A DNA stretch of 64,000 bases from Bacteroidales bacterium (GTDB lineage Bacteria > Bacteroidota > Bacteroidia > Bacteroidales > VadinHA17). Shown one piece after another: positions 25,613-34,854 of the stretch (position 1 is the first letter of the stretch; each line of letters begins with the position of its first letter). Under the pieces are notes generated by a model. It was given only the letters and a program-made list of their open reading frames with translations, was not told where the DNA came from and did no database searches. Where the stretch lies: positions 248,001 to 312,000 of the forward strand of contig JADKBK010000004.1 in assembly GCA_016715075.1 (NCBI GenBank), read 5' to 3'. The position numbers and the translations under genes are program-made.

Positions 25613-26950
25613 ATGAAAAGGCAGTGGCTTATTATATTTTTGTTTGGACTCAATATAGCCCTGATCGACGGTCAGCCTCATTATCCTCTAAAAATCAGTG
25701 AAAATCATAGGTACTTTGTTGATCAGGATGGGAAACCATTTCTGTATCATGCAGATACCGGCTGGCAGATTTTTAACCAACTGACAACGGATGAGGCAAT
25801 TGAGTATATGAGTTTCCGGAAATCACAGGGATTTAATACTATCCAGACTCAGTTAGTAATGTACCCTGAGCAGGAAAACAGGTATGGTCAAAAACCATTT
25901 CATGGGGATAATGATTTTTCCAAGCCGAATGAGGCTTATTATGACCATGTGGCCAGAATTATACAGAAAGCTGATTCCTTAAACCTGCTGATAGTTATGT
26001 CCCAGCCATGGCTTGGATGTTGTGAAGAGGGATTCGGAGGACGGCCTGATAAGCCTATAAGGAAAAATGGTCCCGATAAAAACAGACAATACGGTAAATA
26101 TCTGGGAAAAAAATTTGAATCATTCACCAACCTTTTCTGGATTATGGGAGGTGATAATGATCCGAAAGGTGACAGGGAATCTTTGTTCGCGTTTTTTGAT
26201 GGTCTGTATAAATCTGCTCCAAAACACCAGTTGATGACTTATCATGCCTCACCTCCTCATTCCAGCACTGATATGTTTCAATACGCAGACTGGCTCGGAT
26301 TCAGTTTTATATATACCTACTGGCGAGAGAAACCAAATGAATGGACCGTTGCTGAGCTGCAGCCACATGTTTATGAAGCTGCTATCCGGGAATGGAGCAA
26401 ATCAGATTTAATGCCCTTTGTTCTCGGCGAATCACAATATGAAGGTACCGGAAAGATCCCGAATGATATGGGTGAACCACAGGTGATCAGAAGACAGGCT
26501 TACTGGACTATGCTTAGCGGCGGAGCAGGTGAAGCCTACGGTTCTGATCTGTGGAATTTCCCGCCCGAATGGAGGGATATAATGAAATATCCGGGGGCCC
26601 GCCAGCTAGGATACTTTATCAAATTTTTCGAATCTATACCTTGGTGGACCCTTGTCCCTGATATTAATCATCAGGCAGTTGTTTCCGGATATGGTGAATG
26701 GTCTGAATCCAACTGGGTTTCAACTGCTGTAAGTGAGGATAAGAAGCTGATGGTTACTTATATCCCTCAGCTGAGATCAGTGACTGTTGATTTTGGATAT
26801 CTTGAAGGGACAAATTTCATCGGGAATTTTTTTGATCCCCGGAGTGGCAAATTACTGAAAGAATTCAGAAATGATAAAAAAAACGTACAAAGAATTGCCT
26901 CGCCTCCGGGCGAAGACCTTCTTTTAATTATACATAGTTCAGAACCTTAA
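25613..26950 (+). CDS. Secreted apiosidase-like hydrolase (GH140-type, DUF4038), copy 1
   Basis: I prefer the ATG at 25613 because it starts a signal peptide (MKRQWLIIFLFGLNIALIDG); the open frame extends to 25568. The TIM barrel has LYHADTGWQIFNQLTTDEA near the start, LFWIMGGDNDPKGDRE (candidate acid/base Asp181/183) and PFVLGESQYEGTG (candidate nucleophile Glu273). GH140 apiosidases of RG-II degradation use such an Asp/Glu pair. The C-terminal beta domain (about 370-446, FFDPRSGKLLKEF) is the 'putative collagen-binding' type usually fused to DUF4038. The next gene encodes an apionolactonase-like protein, supporting a role in apiose release. Numbering is from the chosen start. Confidence 0.83.
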   Translation: MKRQWLIIFLFGLNIALIDGQPHYPLKISENHRYFVDQDGKPFLYHADTGWQIFNQLTTDEAIEYMSFRKSQGFNTIQTQLVMYPEQENRYGQKPFHGDNDFSKPNEAYYDHVARIIQKADSLNLLIVMSQPWLGCCEEGFGGRPDKPIRKNGPDKNRQYGKYLGKKFESFTNLFWIMGGDNDPKGDRESLFAFFDGLYKSAPKHQLMTYHASPPHSSTDMFQYADWLGFSFIYTYWREKPNEWTVAELQPHVYEAAIREWSKSDLMPFVLGESQYEGTGKIPNDMGEPQVIRRQAYWTMLSGGAGEAYGSDLWNFPPEWRDIMKYPGARQLGYFIKFFESIPWWTLVPDINHQAVVSGYGEWSESNWVSTAVSEDKKLMVTYIPQLRSVTVDFGYLEGTNFIGNFFDPRSGKLLKEFRNDKKNVQRIASPPGEDLLLIIHSSEP

Positions 26951-27013
26951 TTATGTAATCTGATGTAGTCTTCTTAAAATCCTTTTTAACAGCAGTTAAT
27001 CCAAATAATTTAA

Positions 27014-28952
27014 ATGTCAGACAGAGATCTTCCTGATAAGATTGATATTTGTTGTGGAGGTCATATCTCACCGCCCTGCATTAGATTAAAAGCCGGCTGT
27101 TTATCAATGATATATGAGGATGGAAGCATCAGGTATATTTCAGTAGCAGGCAATGAAATAATAAGGATGATTTACTCTGCAGTGAGAGATAGACAATGGC
27201 TTACTATCAATCCTGTTATTTCAGAGGAAAAGATTGAAAGCCATTCAGATTCTTTCAATATAGAGTATCGATGCAACTATGTATCAGGAGGGATCAGTTT
27301 TTCAGCCTTTTATAAGATTGAAGGAAAATCTGACAACTCATTGATCTTTAGTTTTGAAGGAGAGGCTCTCAGTACATTTGAAAAATGCCGTATAGGTTTC
27401 TGTGTGTTACACCCTGTTGAAGGCTGTTCCGGCAAACCATGCATCATTACTCACAGTGATGGAAATCCGGAAACGAATATCTTTCCTGTTGAGATCAGCC
27501 CCGACCAGCCATTCACTGATATTAAGTCGATGAATTGGAAAGTAGGTGGATCAGAATGCAGTCTTTCTTTTTCAGGCGACATCTTCGAGACTGAAGACCA
27601 AAGAAACTGGACAGATGCTTCATATAAAACCTATTGTACTCCGCTTAGTCTTCCCCGCCCGGCAACCATCAGGCAGGGAGAGAAGATCAGTCAGAGAATT
27701 GAATTAAAACTATTGACACTGGATTCTACAGGAGGGCATGAAAAGGAAGATATTTTTGTCTCCATTAATAATTCTGTTTCATCTGTTCTGCCTTTTATCG
27801 GTATAGGCCGTTCAACAAGGCCATCGCCTCTGACTGAAGATGAATTTAGAATTCTGAGAAATTTGCGTTTTGACCATTATCGTGCCGATCTTTACCTTTT
27901 CAAAGCCGGATGGAAGCAGGAAGCAGATCTGGCTTCGTATGAAGGAGTGGCATTGAATTACCCGCTTGAACTGGCAATCTTCTTTGATGAAAATTATCCG
28001 GCACAGTTAAACGAATTTATTGAATGGATGACTATGCGGATGCCTGTAATTTCTGTAGTCAGCCTCTTTCACCGGTCTGAAACTGAGCTGCCGGATAAGC
28101 TTATTGAGACAATTGCTTCAATATTGAGAGTTGCCCTTCCTGATATTAAAATGGCATGTGGGACCAATGCCAATTTTGCACAGATCAACCGGCAGCCGCC
28201 TGCTTCTGCAAACACGGATTATATCTGCTATTCAATTCATCCGCAGGAGCATGCCTCAGACAATACAACTATCGTTGAGAATCTGCAGTCACAGGTTTAT
28301 ACTGTAAGCAGTGCAAGGCGGTTCGCTCAGGGCAAAGGGATATGGATATCTCCTGTCAATATCCGTCGAAGGTTCAATGCAAATGTTGAGAATTATGAAT
28401 CTCAGATCACTTCAGATTCATTCCCTACTCAGGCTGACAGTCGTCTTATGTCGGTCTTTGGCGGCTGCTGGGCTGCCGGAAGTGTAAAATATCTTTGTGA
28501 AGCAGGAGTTAGCGGGATTACTTTTTTTGAAACAGTCGGGGAGAGGTATAACTCAGGGCAGCTTTGAATCAAGGTGGCCGGCAGAATTCAAAACTACCAA
28601 GGCAATGATCTTCCCTGTTTTCCATCTGTTTGCGTGGCTGCTGAAAGAGAGATCTTTCGGAATAGTGGAGAGCATATCCTCGCGGCCTCTGGAAGTTGAT
28701 TGCCTGGCTCTGACTGATGGCAGCCGGCTTAAACTGGCATTATCAAATTTTACTTCATCCCATAAGAGTGTTCTGATCAATGATTTGAAAGGCTCGGTTA
28801 GGTCTAAGGTACTCAATGCTGAATCATATGCTTCAGCTTCAACCGATGAAGGATGGATTGATAGGGATTGGCAAAATATTTCAGGTAACCGGCCTATCGT
28901 TCTGGAACCTTTTAGTTTAAATTTTTTTGAAGTAAAACCTGTTGACCGGTAG
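27014..28952 (+). CDS. apnL: D-apionolactonase-like protein, frameshifted
   Basis: No signal peptide, so cytoplasmic. The N-terminal domain has KAGCLSMIYEDGSIRYISVAGNEIIRMIYSAVRDRQW and the characteristic FETEDQRNWTDASYKTYCTPL, which match my recall of the D-apionate lactonase family (three domains, about 600-650 residues). A TIM-like middle and a C-terminal beta domain follow. The frame breaks at G4 28538-28541; with G3 it reads FFETVGRGITQGSFESRWP and the protein is 645 residues. The unrepaired first frame stops at 28567. The enzyme hydrolyses D-apionolactone to D-apionate, the step after apiose dehydrogenase (37258). The assignment rests on motif recall plus neighbouring pathway genes, not a search. 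Confidence 0.8.
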
Positions 28953-29071
28953 CCCGTAACCGGAAGTAAAATAGTCATCCCCAGGGAGGATTATTATCAG
29001 GATTTGAAGTGTTCTCCTTTATTTATGTTATTGTTTTATTATCTTTATTTTCTGAATCTAAAACCAGTATT

Positions 29072-30643
29072 ATGTCTTCAAATACAAATGCAATGCCTTC
29101 TGGTATTAAAATTTATGCACTTGGTCTTTTAAGGATAGTTATAGGATGGCACTTCCTCTTTGAAGGAATATCCAAAGCCTTTACTCCCGGATGGTCATCT
29201 GCTGATTATCTGTTGATTTCCAACTGGGTCTTCGCAGGTTTCTTTCACTGGATTGCCTCTGATCCGGCGCTCCTTGCTGTTGCAGATTTTGCAGTCACAT
29301 GGGGTCTGATAATTATGGGACTAAGCCTGATGACCGGTTTGTTTGACCGGATCTCATCTATTGCAGGCATGGTTCTTATAGGATTATTCTGGGTTGCAAA
29401 TCCTCCTCTTACAAAACTTGATTTTGGAATACCCCATGAGGGTAATTACCTTATTATTGACAAGAACATTGTTGAGTTCTTTGCCCTTATGGTTTTATCT
29501 ATATTCCCGACTGGAAAGTATCTTGGACTGGGAGTATTCCTGAAGAGGAACCGTGGCATCACAGCACCTGCAATAATTTCAGATCCAGTCCCTGTTGCCG
29601 GGAACGAAATAAGTAATACGGAAAGTCGACTGGACAGGAGGAGTGTCATAAGAGGATTATCTGCACTCCCTTTTCTTGGGGTTTTTGGATATGCACTCAT
29701 GAAACAGAAACAGTGGGAGAGCTACGAAGAGAAAAACCTTGTTGATTCAGTAACCGGTGCAAGCGCAAAGGTCTTTAACAACGCAAGCCTCCGGGAACTT
29801 AAGGGTAAGGTCCCTATGGCAAAAATAAAAGATATACCCTTCAGCCGGATAATACTGGGCGGCAATCTTCTTTCAGGATGGGCCCATTCACGTGACCTGA
29901 TATATGTTTCACAACTCGTGAAGGCCTACCATCAGAAGGAAAAGATTTTTGCCACACTGCTGCTTGCTGAAGAGTGCGGGATCAATACTCTGCTCACAAA
30001 CCCGATACTGTGTTCGCTGATAGATGAATACTGGAAGAGAGGGATTGGAAAGATCCAGTTTATTTCCGATTGTGCCGGACTCCTTTACGATGATAAAGGC
30101 GCCTCCCCAATGCCCTTCAATCAATATGTGGATAAAGTAAAGAAAGCTATAGATACCGGCGCTGTAGCCTGTTATATCCAGGGAGAGACAGCAGATTACT
30201 ACATGGGTGAGGGAAAGCCTGATGCAATAGCAAAAATTCTGGATCTGATAAAGCAGAATGGAATACTGACAGGAATAGGCGCCCACAAAATTGAAACAAT
30301 CAAAGCTTGTGTTGATACCGGTTTTCAACCTGATTTCTGGATGAAAACATTGCATCATCATAACTACTGGTCAGCTAAAAACCCGGAATGGCATGATAAT
30401 ATTTTCTGCTTTAATACGGAGGAGACTATTGCCTATATGAATACACTTCCTCAGCCTTTCATTGCCTTCAAGACAATGGCTGCCGGAGCAATCCTGCCGA
30501 AAGATGGATTCCGGTTTGCATTTGAAAACGGGGCAGATTTTGTTTGTGCCGGAATGTATGATTTCCAGATGGTTGAAGATGTGAATATTGCCTGTGAAAT
30601 TTTAAAGAGCGAAATAAAACGCGAAAGGCCCTGGTATGCATAA
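29072..30643 (+). CDS. DoxX-like membrane domain fused to a TIM-barrel-like domain, function unknown
   Basis: The open frame begins at 29009, but the ATG at 29072 (MSSNTNAMPSGIKIYALGLLR) gives the usual DoxX start. Residues about 10-150 form four hydrophobic helices with DoxX features (LLRIVIGWHFLFEGISKAF, GLIIMGLSLMTGLFDR). A second membrane or Tat-like signal follows (DRRSVIRGLSALPFLGVFGYAL, about 190-212). The remaining 300 residues are soluble and barrel-like: IPFSRIILGGNLLSGWAHSRD, LLAEECGINTLLTNP, KIQFISDCAG, ILTGIGAHKIETIKACVDTG, PFIAFKTMAAGAILP. The order resembles aldo/keto-reductase-like or phosphate-binding barrels, but no catalytic tetrad is certain. Its stop overlaps the next ATG by eight bases. 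Confidence 0.75.
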   Translation: MSSNTNAMPSGIKIYALGLLRIVIGWHFLFEGISKAFTPGWSSADYLLISNWVFAGFFHWIASDPALLAVADFAVTWGLIIMGLSLMTGLFDRISSIAGMVLIGLFWVANPPLTKLDFGIPHEGNYLIIDKNIVEFFALMVLSIFPTGKYLGLGVFLKRNRGITAPAIISDPVPVAGNEISNTESRLDRRSVIRGLSALPFLGVFGYALMKQKQWESYEEKNLVDSVTGASAKVFNNASLRELKGKVPMAKIKDIPFSRIILGGNLLSGWAHSRDLIYVSQLVKAYHQKEKIFATLLLAEECGINTLLTNPILCSLIDEYWKRGIGKIQFISDCAGLLYDDKGASPMPFNQYVDKVKKAIDTGAVACYIQGETADYYMGEGKPDAIAKILDLIKQNGILTGIGAHKIETIKACVDTGFQPDFWMKTLHHHNYWSAKNPEWHDNIFCFNTEETIAYMNTLPQPFIAFKTMAAGAILPKDGFRFAFENGADFVCAGMYDFQMVEDVNIACEILKSEIKRERPWYA

Positions 30644-31925
30644 TAATAACAGATTACTGATAATAGCGGCTGCCTTTTTTGTTATCTCATGCTTTACCAA
30701 TGAGACAAAAGGGCAGGACGGCACGGTTAAAATAAATAAGACCGGAAAAGATTGGAAGCTGGAAGTTGATGGACATCCGTTCTACATAAAAGGTGTTGTT
30801 GGCGATCAATATCTTTCCAAAGTGAAAGAGTATGGAGGAAATTCTATCCGTATTGGCTGGCACAAGGATGAATTGGATGAAGCTTCAAGTCTCGGATTGA
30901 AGGCGCTTGTTAATCTCCCCGCTGATGCTGAGCGATATGGCTTTGACTATAACGACACTTCCGGGATAAGAAAGCAAACAGAGAAGATAATTTCAATTGT
31001 TAAAAAAACTAAGGACCATCCTGCAGTTTTAATGTGGGCAATTGGAAATGAGCTGGATTTTGTTCCTCCGCTTGAACCTTTTAACCCGAGGGTATGGGAT
31101 GCAGTCAATCAGGCAGCAAAAGCTATTCATGCAGTGGACCCAAATCATCCTGTAATGACCGTGATAGGTACAAGTATGATGGGGAAGGTGGCTGATATAG
31201 TAAAGAGATGCCCTGATCTGGATCTCCTTGGTATTAATACATATGGAGATATTTATACCCTGCCGCTTACGCTGGAGAAATATGGCTGGACAAAACCATA
31301 CCTGATTTCAGAGTGGGGACCTGACGGATACTGGGAAGTGAGGAAAACAACATGGGGTGCTCCATATGAACAGACAGGTCTGGAGAAATACCTCTGTTAC
31401 GAAAAGAAATACAAAAGCGCTATCAATAACGGGAATGGCAGGTGCCTGGGATCCTATGTATTCTACTGGAATGGGTTTAAACAGGAAACCACACATACGT
31501 GGTTCTGCATGTTTGACTCCACAGGGCTGGAGTCTCCGCTGGTTGGTCTGATGCATCAGATGTGGACTGGTAAAAAGCCTGCCAATACTGCACCTCTGGT
31601 TGATTCCCTTAATATCGGAAATTATGTTAGATATCAGAATATAGTATTTGACAGGGGAAAATCACAGAGAGCAAGGGTTATAGCACATGATATTGATAAA
31701 GATAAACTCACATTCAAATGGGAGATCAGACCCGAAGCAAAATATGCTGCCTATGCCGGTCAGGGCGAAGCAGTGCCAGAACCACTGTCAAACCTGATTC
31801 AGGGGCAGGCAGAAAGCATAACTTTTATCTCTCCTTCGGAATCAGGTGCATTCCGGTTGTTTGTTTATGTTTATGACGGGAAGGGCCATTTTTCAACAGG
31901 TAATCTGCCGTTTTATGTAAGGTAA
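30636..31925 (+). CDS. GH2-type TIM-barrel lipoprotein
   Basis: A 429-residue protein with a lipoprotein signal (MHNNNRLLIIAAAFFVISC, Cys 19). Only the GH2 catalytic barrel type (PF02836-like) is present: YIKGVVGDQYLSKVKEYGGNSIRIGWH, HPAVLMWAIGNELDF (Glu139 as acid/base), LDLLGINTYGDI and PYLISEWGPDGYW (Glu226 as nucleophile). The usual N-terminal jelly-roll and immunoglobulin domains are missing; a C-terminal beta domain (about 330-429, RARVIAHDIDKDKLTFKWEI) takes their place. Retaining beta-glycosidase activity is likely, substrate unknown. The SGNH gene starts on the base right after its stop. Confidence 0.82.
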   Translation: MHNNNRLLIIAAAFFVISCFTNETKGQDGTVKINKTGKDWKLEVDGHPFYIKGVVGDQYLSKVKEYGGNSIRIGWHKDELDEASSLGLKALVNLPADAERYGFDYNDTSGIRKQTEKIISIVKKTKDHPAVLMWAIGNELDFVPPLEPFNPRVWDAVNQAAKAIHAVDPNHPVMTVIGTSMMGKVADIVKRCPDLDLLGINTYGDIYTLPLTLEKYGWTKPYLISEWGPDGYWEVRKTTWGAPYEQTGLEKYLCYEKKYKSAINNGNGRCLGSYVFYWNGFKQETTHTWFCMFDSTGLESPLVGLMHQMWTGKKPANTAPLVDSLNIGNYVRYQNIVFDRGKSQRARVIAHDIDKDKLTFKWEIRPEAKYAAYAGQGEAVPEPLSNLIQGQAESITFISPSESGAFRLFVYVYDGKGHFSTGNLPFYVR

Positions 31926-33345
31926 ATGAGAAAGAGCCTGTATCATATCAAAAAAAGTCTAAGATACTGTTTTTTATCCTTACAGTTACTTTTTATGCCT
32001 GTAATCGTCTCTGCTCAGCAATATCCACTACCGTCGTTACCTGATACTTCAAAGCTTGGACAATATACTTCACGAACAATTAACCTGCTTCATCGCAGCA
32101 CACCTGAGAAAAGAAATGATGTCCGGATTCTGGTTTACGGCCAGTCAATAAGCGAACAGGAATGGTGGCTTGAAGTTAAAAAAACTATAGAGGCCCGTTT
32201 CCCTTCTGCAAATCTGATAATGGGAAACAAAGCTATCGGCGGATTTTCAACTCAGTATCTGTTCAAAACCGTTGAGATGGACATAAGTTCCTTCTATCCT
32301 GACCTTGTTCTACTGCATATCTACGGTAATATTAAAGATTATGAGACAGTACTCAGAACTATCAGGAGCAGAACCGTCGCGGAAGTCGCAATAATGACAG
32401 ATCATTATATCGGTCCAAACAGCTGGAGCGATACAATGTCTTATTTTTTGCTGCCCTCACTTGCAGATAAATATAAATGTGACATGATTAATATCCGGGA
32501 TCCATGGAAGACATATCTCAAGGATAATAATCTGGAACCGGCTGCTCTGTTAAGAGATGGAATTCACCTTAATGATTATGGTAATTTCCTGATGGCTGAG
32601 CTCGTCAAACCGCTCTTTTACTATAAATCATCGTATCCTGACGATCCGTTTGATTTGCTTACAACCCTTACGTCGTCTTCGGGACTTAAATTCAGGTCAG
32701 ATACGCTTACTGTTCCATTTAAGGGTAACAGGGTGGATCTTGTTTGTAATACAAAAAAATCAATGCAAGAGACGGGTTTCAGGATTCTACTCGATGGGAG
32801 GAATCCATCTGCCTTTCCAGGGACCTATTACATGACGCGTCCATTTAATAGCTCAGGAAAAACCTGGCCATGGGATTTACCAGCAATGATAAGGGGTGGA
32901 TCATAGTTCCGATTGGATTACTGAAGAATGGAACTGTGTATTCACGGAAGCTTCTCCTCCGTATAAGGATTTCAGATTTACAGTCAGCGGGTCAGTTACC
33001 GGCAGAGATGGTGAGGGTGCTGCATCTCAGGACTTTATCTCAAAATCAGGGAGAGTCATTATTCGAAAAGGTGATGCGGAGAGTGGCGGAGACTGGCACC
33101 TTGACAGGTCATACCGGGTACTGAAAACAATTGTTAACAGTGGTGATACTGTAAAATGGAAGACCTATTCCATCAGCATGGATGAATTTACAAAATCTGA
33201 CTGCAGTGATTTACTTGGGATGTGCAGTATGATATTATTTCAGGGTGTTCCAAATGAAGGGCATATTCTGAAGATTGTTGCAACCGGAGGTCATCTGCCG
33301 GCAATTTCCATGCTTAAGCTTTACAGACCATACTGGGGCAGGTAG
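31926..33345 (+). CDS. Secreted SGNH/GDSL esterase with C-terminal binding-like domain, frameshifted
   Basis: Signal peptide to about VSAQ. The SGNH fold shows ILVYGQSISEQEWW (Ser74 nucleophile), GGFSTQYL, LVLLHIYGN, and LLRDGIHLNDYGN with Asp211/His214. The frame breaks at G4 32893-32896; with G3 it continues AMIRVDHSSDWITEEWNCVFTEAS and the whole is 472 residues. The extra 200 C-terminal residues form a beta-rich domain (WKTYSISMDEF, HILKIVATGG). Such enzymes remove acetyl or other ester groups from glycans. It sits next to the GH2 barrel and upstream of the RhaT-like porter, so pectin or side-chain de-esterification is a fair inference. Confidence 0.83.
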
Positions 33346-33444
33346 TTTCTGTTAACAGATTTGTATACTCAATGAATAGTTATAACTTTAAGGAAGTTTC
33401 CTTTTCTGTTGATATTTAATTAATCATTAATCACTGAAGTTGTT

Positions 33445-34446
33445 ATGATACTCGTACAAAACTATGCACTGGCTGTAATTCTATGTGTTGTGGCCATGAT
33501 ATGCTGGGGTTCCTGGCAGAACACACAAAACCTTATCGGAAAGCACTGGCGTTTTGAACATTATTACTGGGATTTTTCTATAGGAATTCTCCTTTTTGCT
33601 TTATTGATGGCTTTCACATTCGGAAGCTTTGGAAATCAGGGCAGGAGCTTCATTCCAGACCTCAGGCAGGCTGATTCCATAAATCTCCTTTCAGCTGCAG
33701 TTGGCGGTGTAATCTGGAACATAGGTACCTTGCTTCTTGTAGCTGCTATCTCAATAGCAGGAATGTCAGTTGCTTTTCCTATTGGCGGTGGTATCGGATG
33801 GACTCTGGGAATCGTGATTAACTATATCGGTCAGCCGGAAGGCAATCCTCTTTATCTTTTCAGCGGCACTACTTTTATTATTCTGGCTATATTTCTGAGT
33901 ATGCAATCGTATAAAAAGCTTGCGACACAGCAAAAAAAACCTACTGTTAAGGGTATTCTGCTCTCATTCCTGGCCGGACTTTGCATTGCATTTTTCTACA
34001 GGTTTGTAGCCTCATCCCTGGCAACTGATTTTTCACCAGCTGATGCAGGAAAGATCAGCTCATATACAGCTGTGGTATTTTTTTCCATCGGAGCACTGAT
34101 ATGCACTGCAATTCTTAATCCTATCTTTATGGCGAGACCTGTACAGGGAGAACCTGTAAAGATGTCAGGATGGCTGAGGGCTGGTTCAAGAACACATTTG
34201 CTGGGAATGCTGGGTGGAGCAATATGGTGCCTTGGGAACTCTGTCAGCTTTATGGCGGTTGGGGCTGCCAGTCCTGCAATCTCTTATGGATTAAGTAATT
34301 CCGCACCTGTAGTCGCTGCATTATGGGGTATTTTTGTATGGAAGGAATTCAAGGATGCTCCGAAAGGAACAAACCTGTTGCTTAGTCTGATGTTTGGTTG
34401 TTACCTGATCGGGTTGGTGTTGATAGTTTATTCGAGGTTTGCGTAA
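33445..34446 (+). CDS. RhaT/GRP-like sugar porter (DMT superfamily), copy 2
   Basis: A 333-residue membrane protein, a paralogue of the gene at 588-1586: same length and shared blocks such as YALAVILCVVAMICWGSW.NTQ, WRFEHYYWDF, FGSFGNQGRSF, ADSINLLSAA.GG, AGMSVAFPIGGGIG and the C-terminal LWGIFVWKEFK. About ten membrane helices, no cleavable signal. It lies inside the apiose run between the SGNH esterase and a GH140-like gene, making apiose or another released sugar a reasonable cargo. The two copies probably serve different sugars, since each is embedded in a different enzyme set. Confidence 0.82.
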   Translation: MILVQNYALAVILCVVAMICWGSWQNTQNLIGKHWRFEHYYWDFSIGILLFALLMAFTFGSFGNQGRSFIPDLRQADSINLLSAAVGGVIWNIGTLLLVAAISIAGMSVAFPIGGGIGWTLGIVINYIGQPEGNPLYLFSGTTFIILAIFLSMQSYKKLATQQKKPTVKGILLSFLAGLCIAFFYRFVASSLATDFSPADAGKISSYTAVVFFSIGALICTAILNPIFMARPVQGEPVKMSGWLRAGSRTHLLGMLGGAIWCLGNSVSFMAVGAASPAISYGLSNSAPVVAALWGIFVWKEFKDAPKGTNLLLSLMFGCYLIGLVLIVYSRFA

Positions 34447-34529
34447 TAAATACATTTACTCACTCTTTGTCCCATATCTGCAGAAAGCCGGAGCCCGAAC
34501 CCTTCATTGCAGAGAGCCTCATCCCCCGG

Positions 34530-34722
34530 CCCCTTCTCCCGGGGGAGAAGGGGAGTAAAAACAAAGTAATTTCTTCAAGTCCCTCTCCACCGGGAGAGGG
34601 ATTTAGGGAGAGGCTTAAAAATGAGGGATTTAGGGAGAGCCAGAAATAACAATATCGGGTTGTGTTCGCACCGATTGCAAATCGGCGCTATCGGAGAGAT
34701 GGGGAGATGGATTTAGGGAGAG
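34530..34722. repeat. Hairpin- and direct-repeat-rich intergenic block
   Basis: This is the main content of the 408-base gap after the RhaT-like porter. A 2-base loop separates the 11-bp arms 34530-34540 and 34543-34553 (CCCCTTCTCCC and complement). CCCTCTCC at 34581-34588 pairs with GGAGAGGG at 34593-34600. CCGATT/AATCGG pair at 34671-34676 and 34680-34685. ATTTAGGGAGAG is repeated at 34601-34612, 34628-34639 and 34711-34722. No gene was seen in the gap. The first hairpin could end the upstream transcript, but no clean U-run follows. Confidence 0.85.
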
Positions 34723-34854
34723 ACTGGAAAAAATGGATTTGTGGAGATGATATAAAGGTGGGGTGAGATGGAGTTTAAAAGAGAGAGGAATGAAACGGAA
34801 GTGATTTCATGCAATTATCTAAAATTAGATTTTAAATGAACAATAATTAACCCT

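Noticed and set aside
29009..29071. Upstream start for the DoxX fusion adding 21 residues
   Set aside because: The added segment would give an extra hydrophobic stretch not seen in DoxX proteins; the ATG at 29072 fits the family start better.
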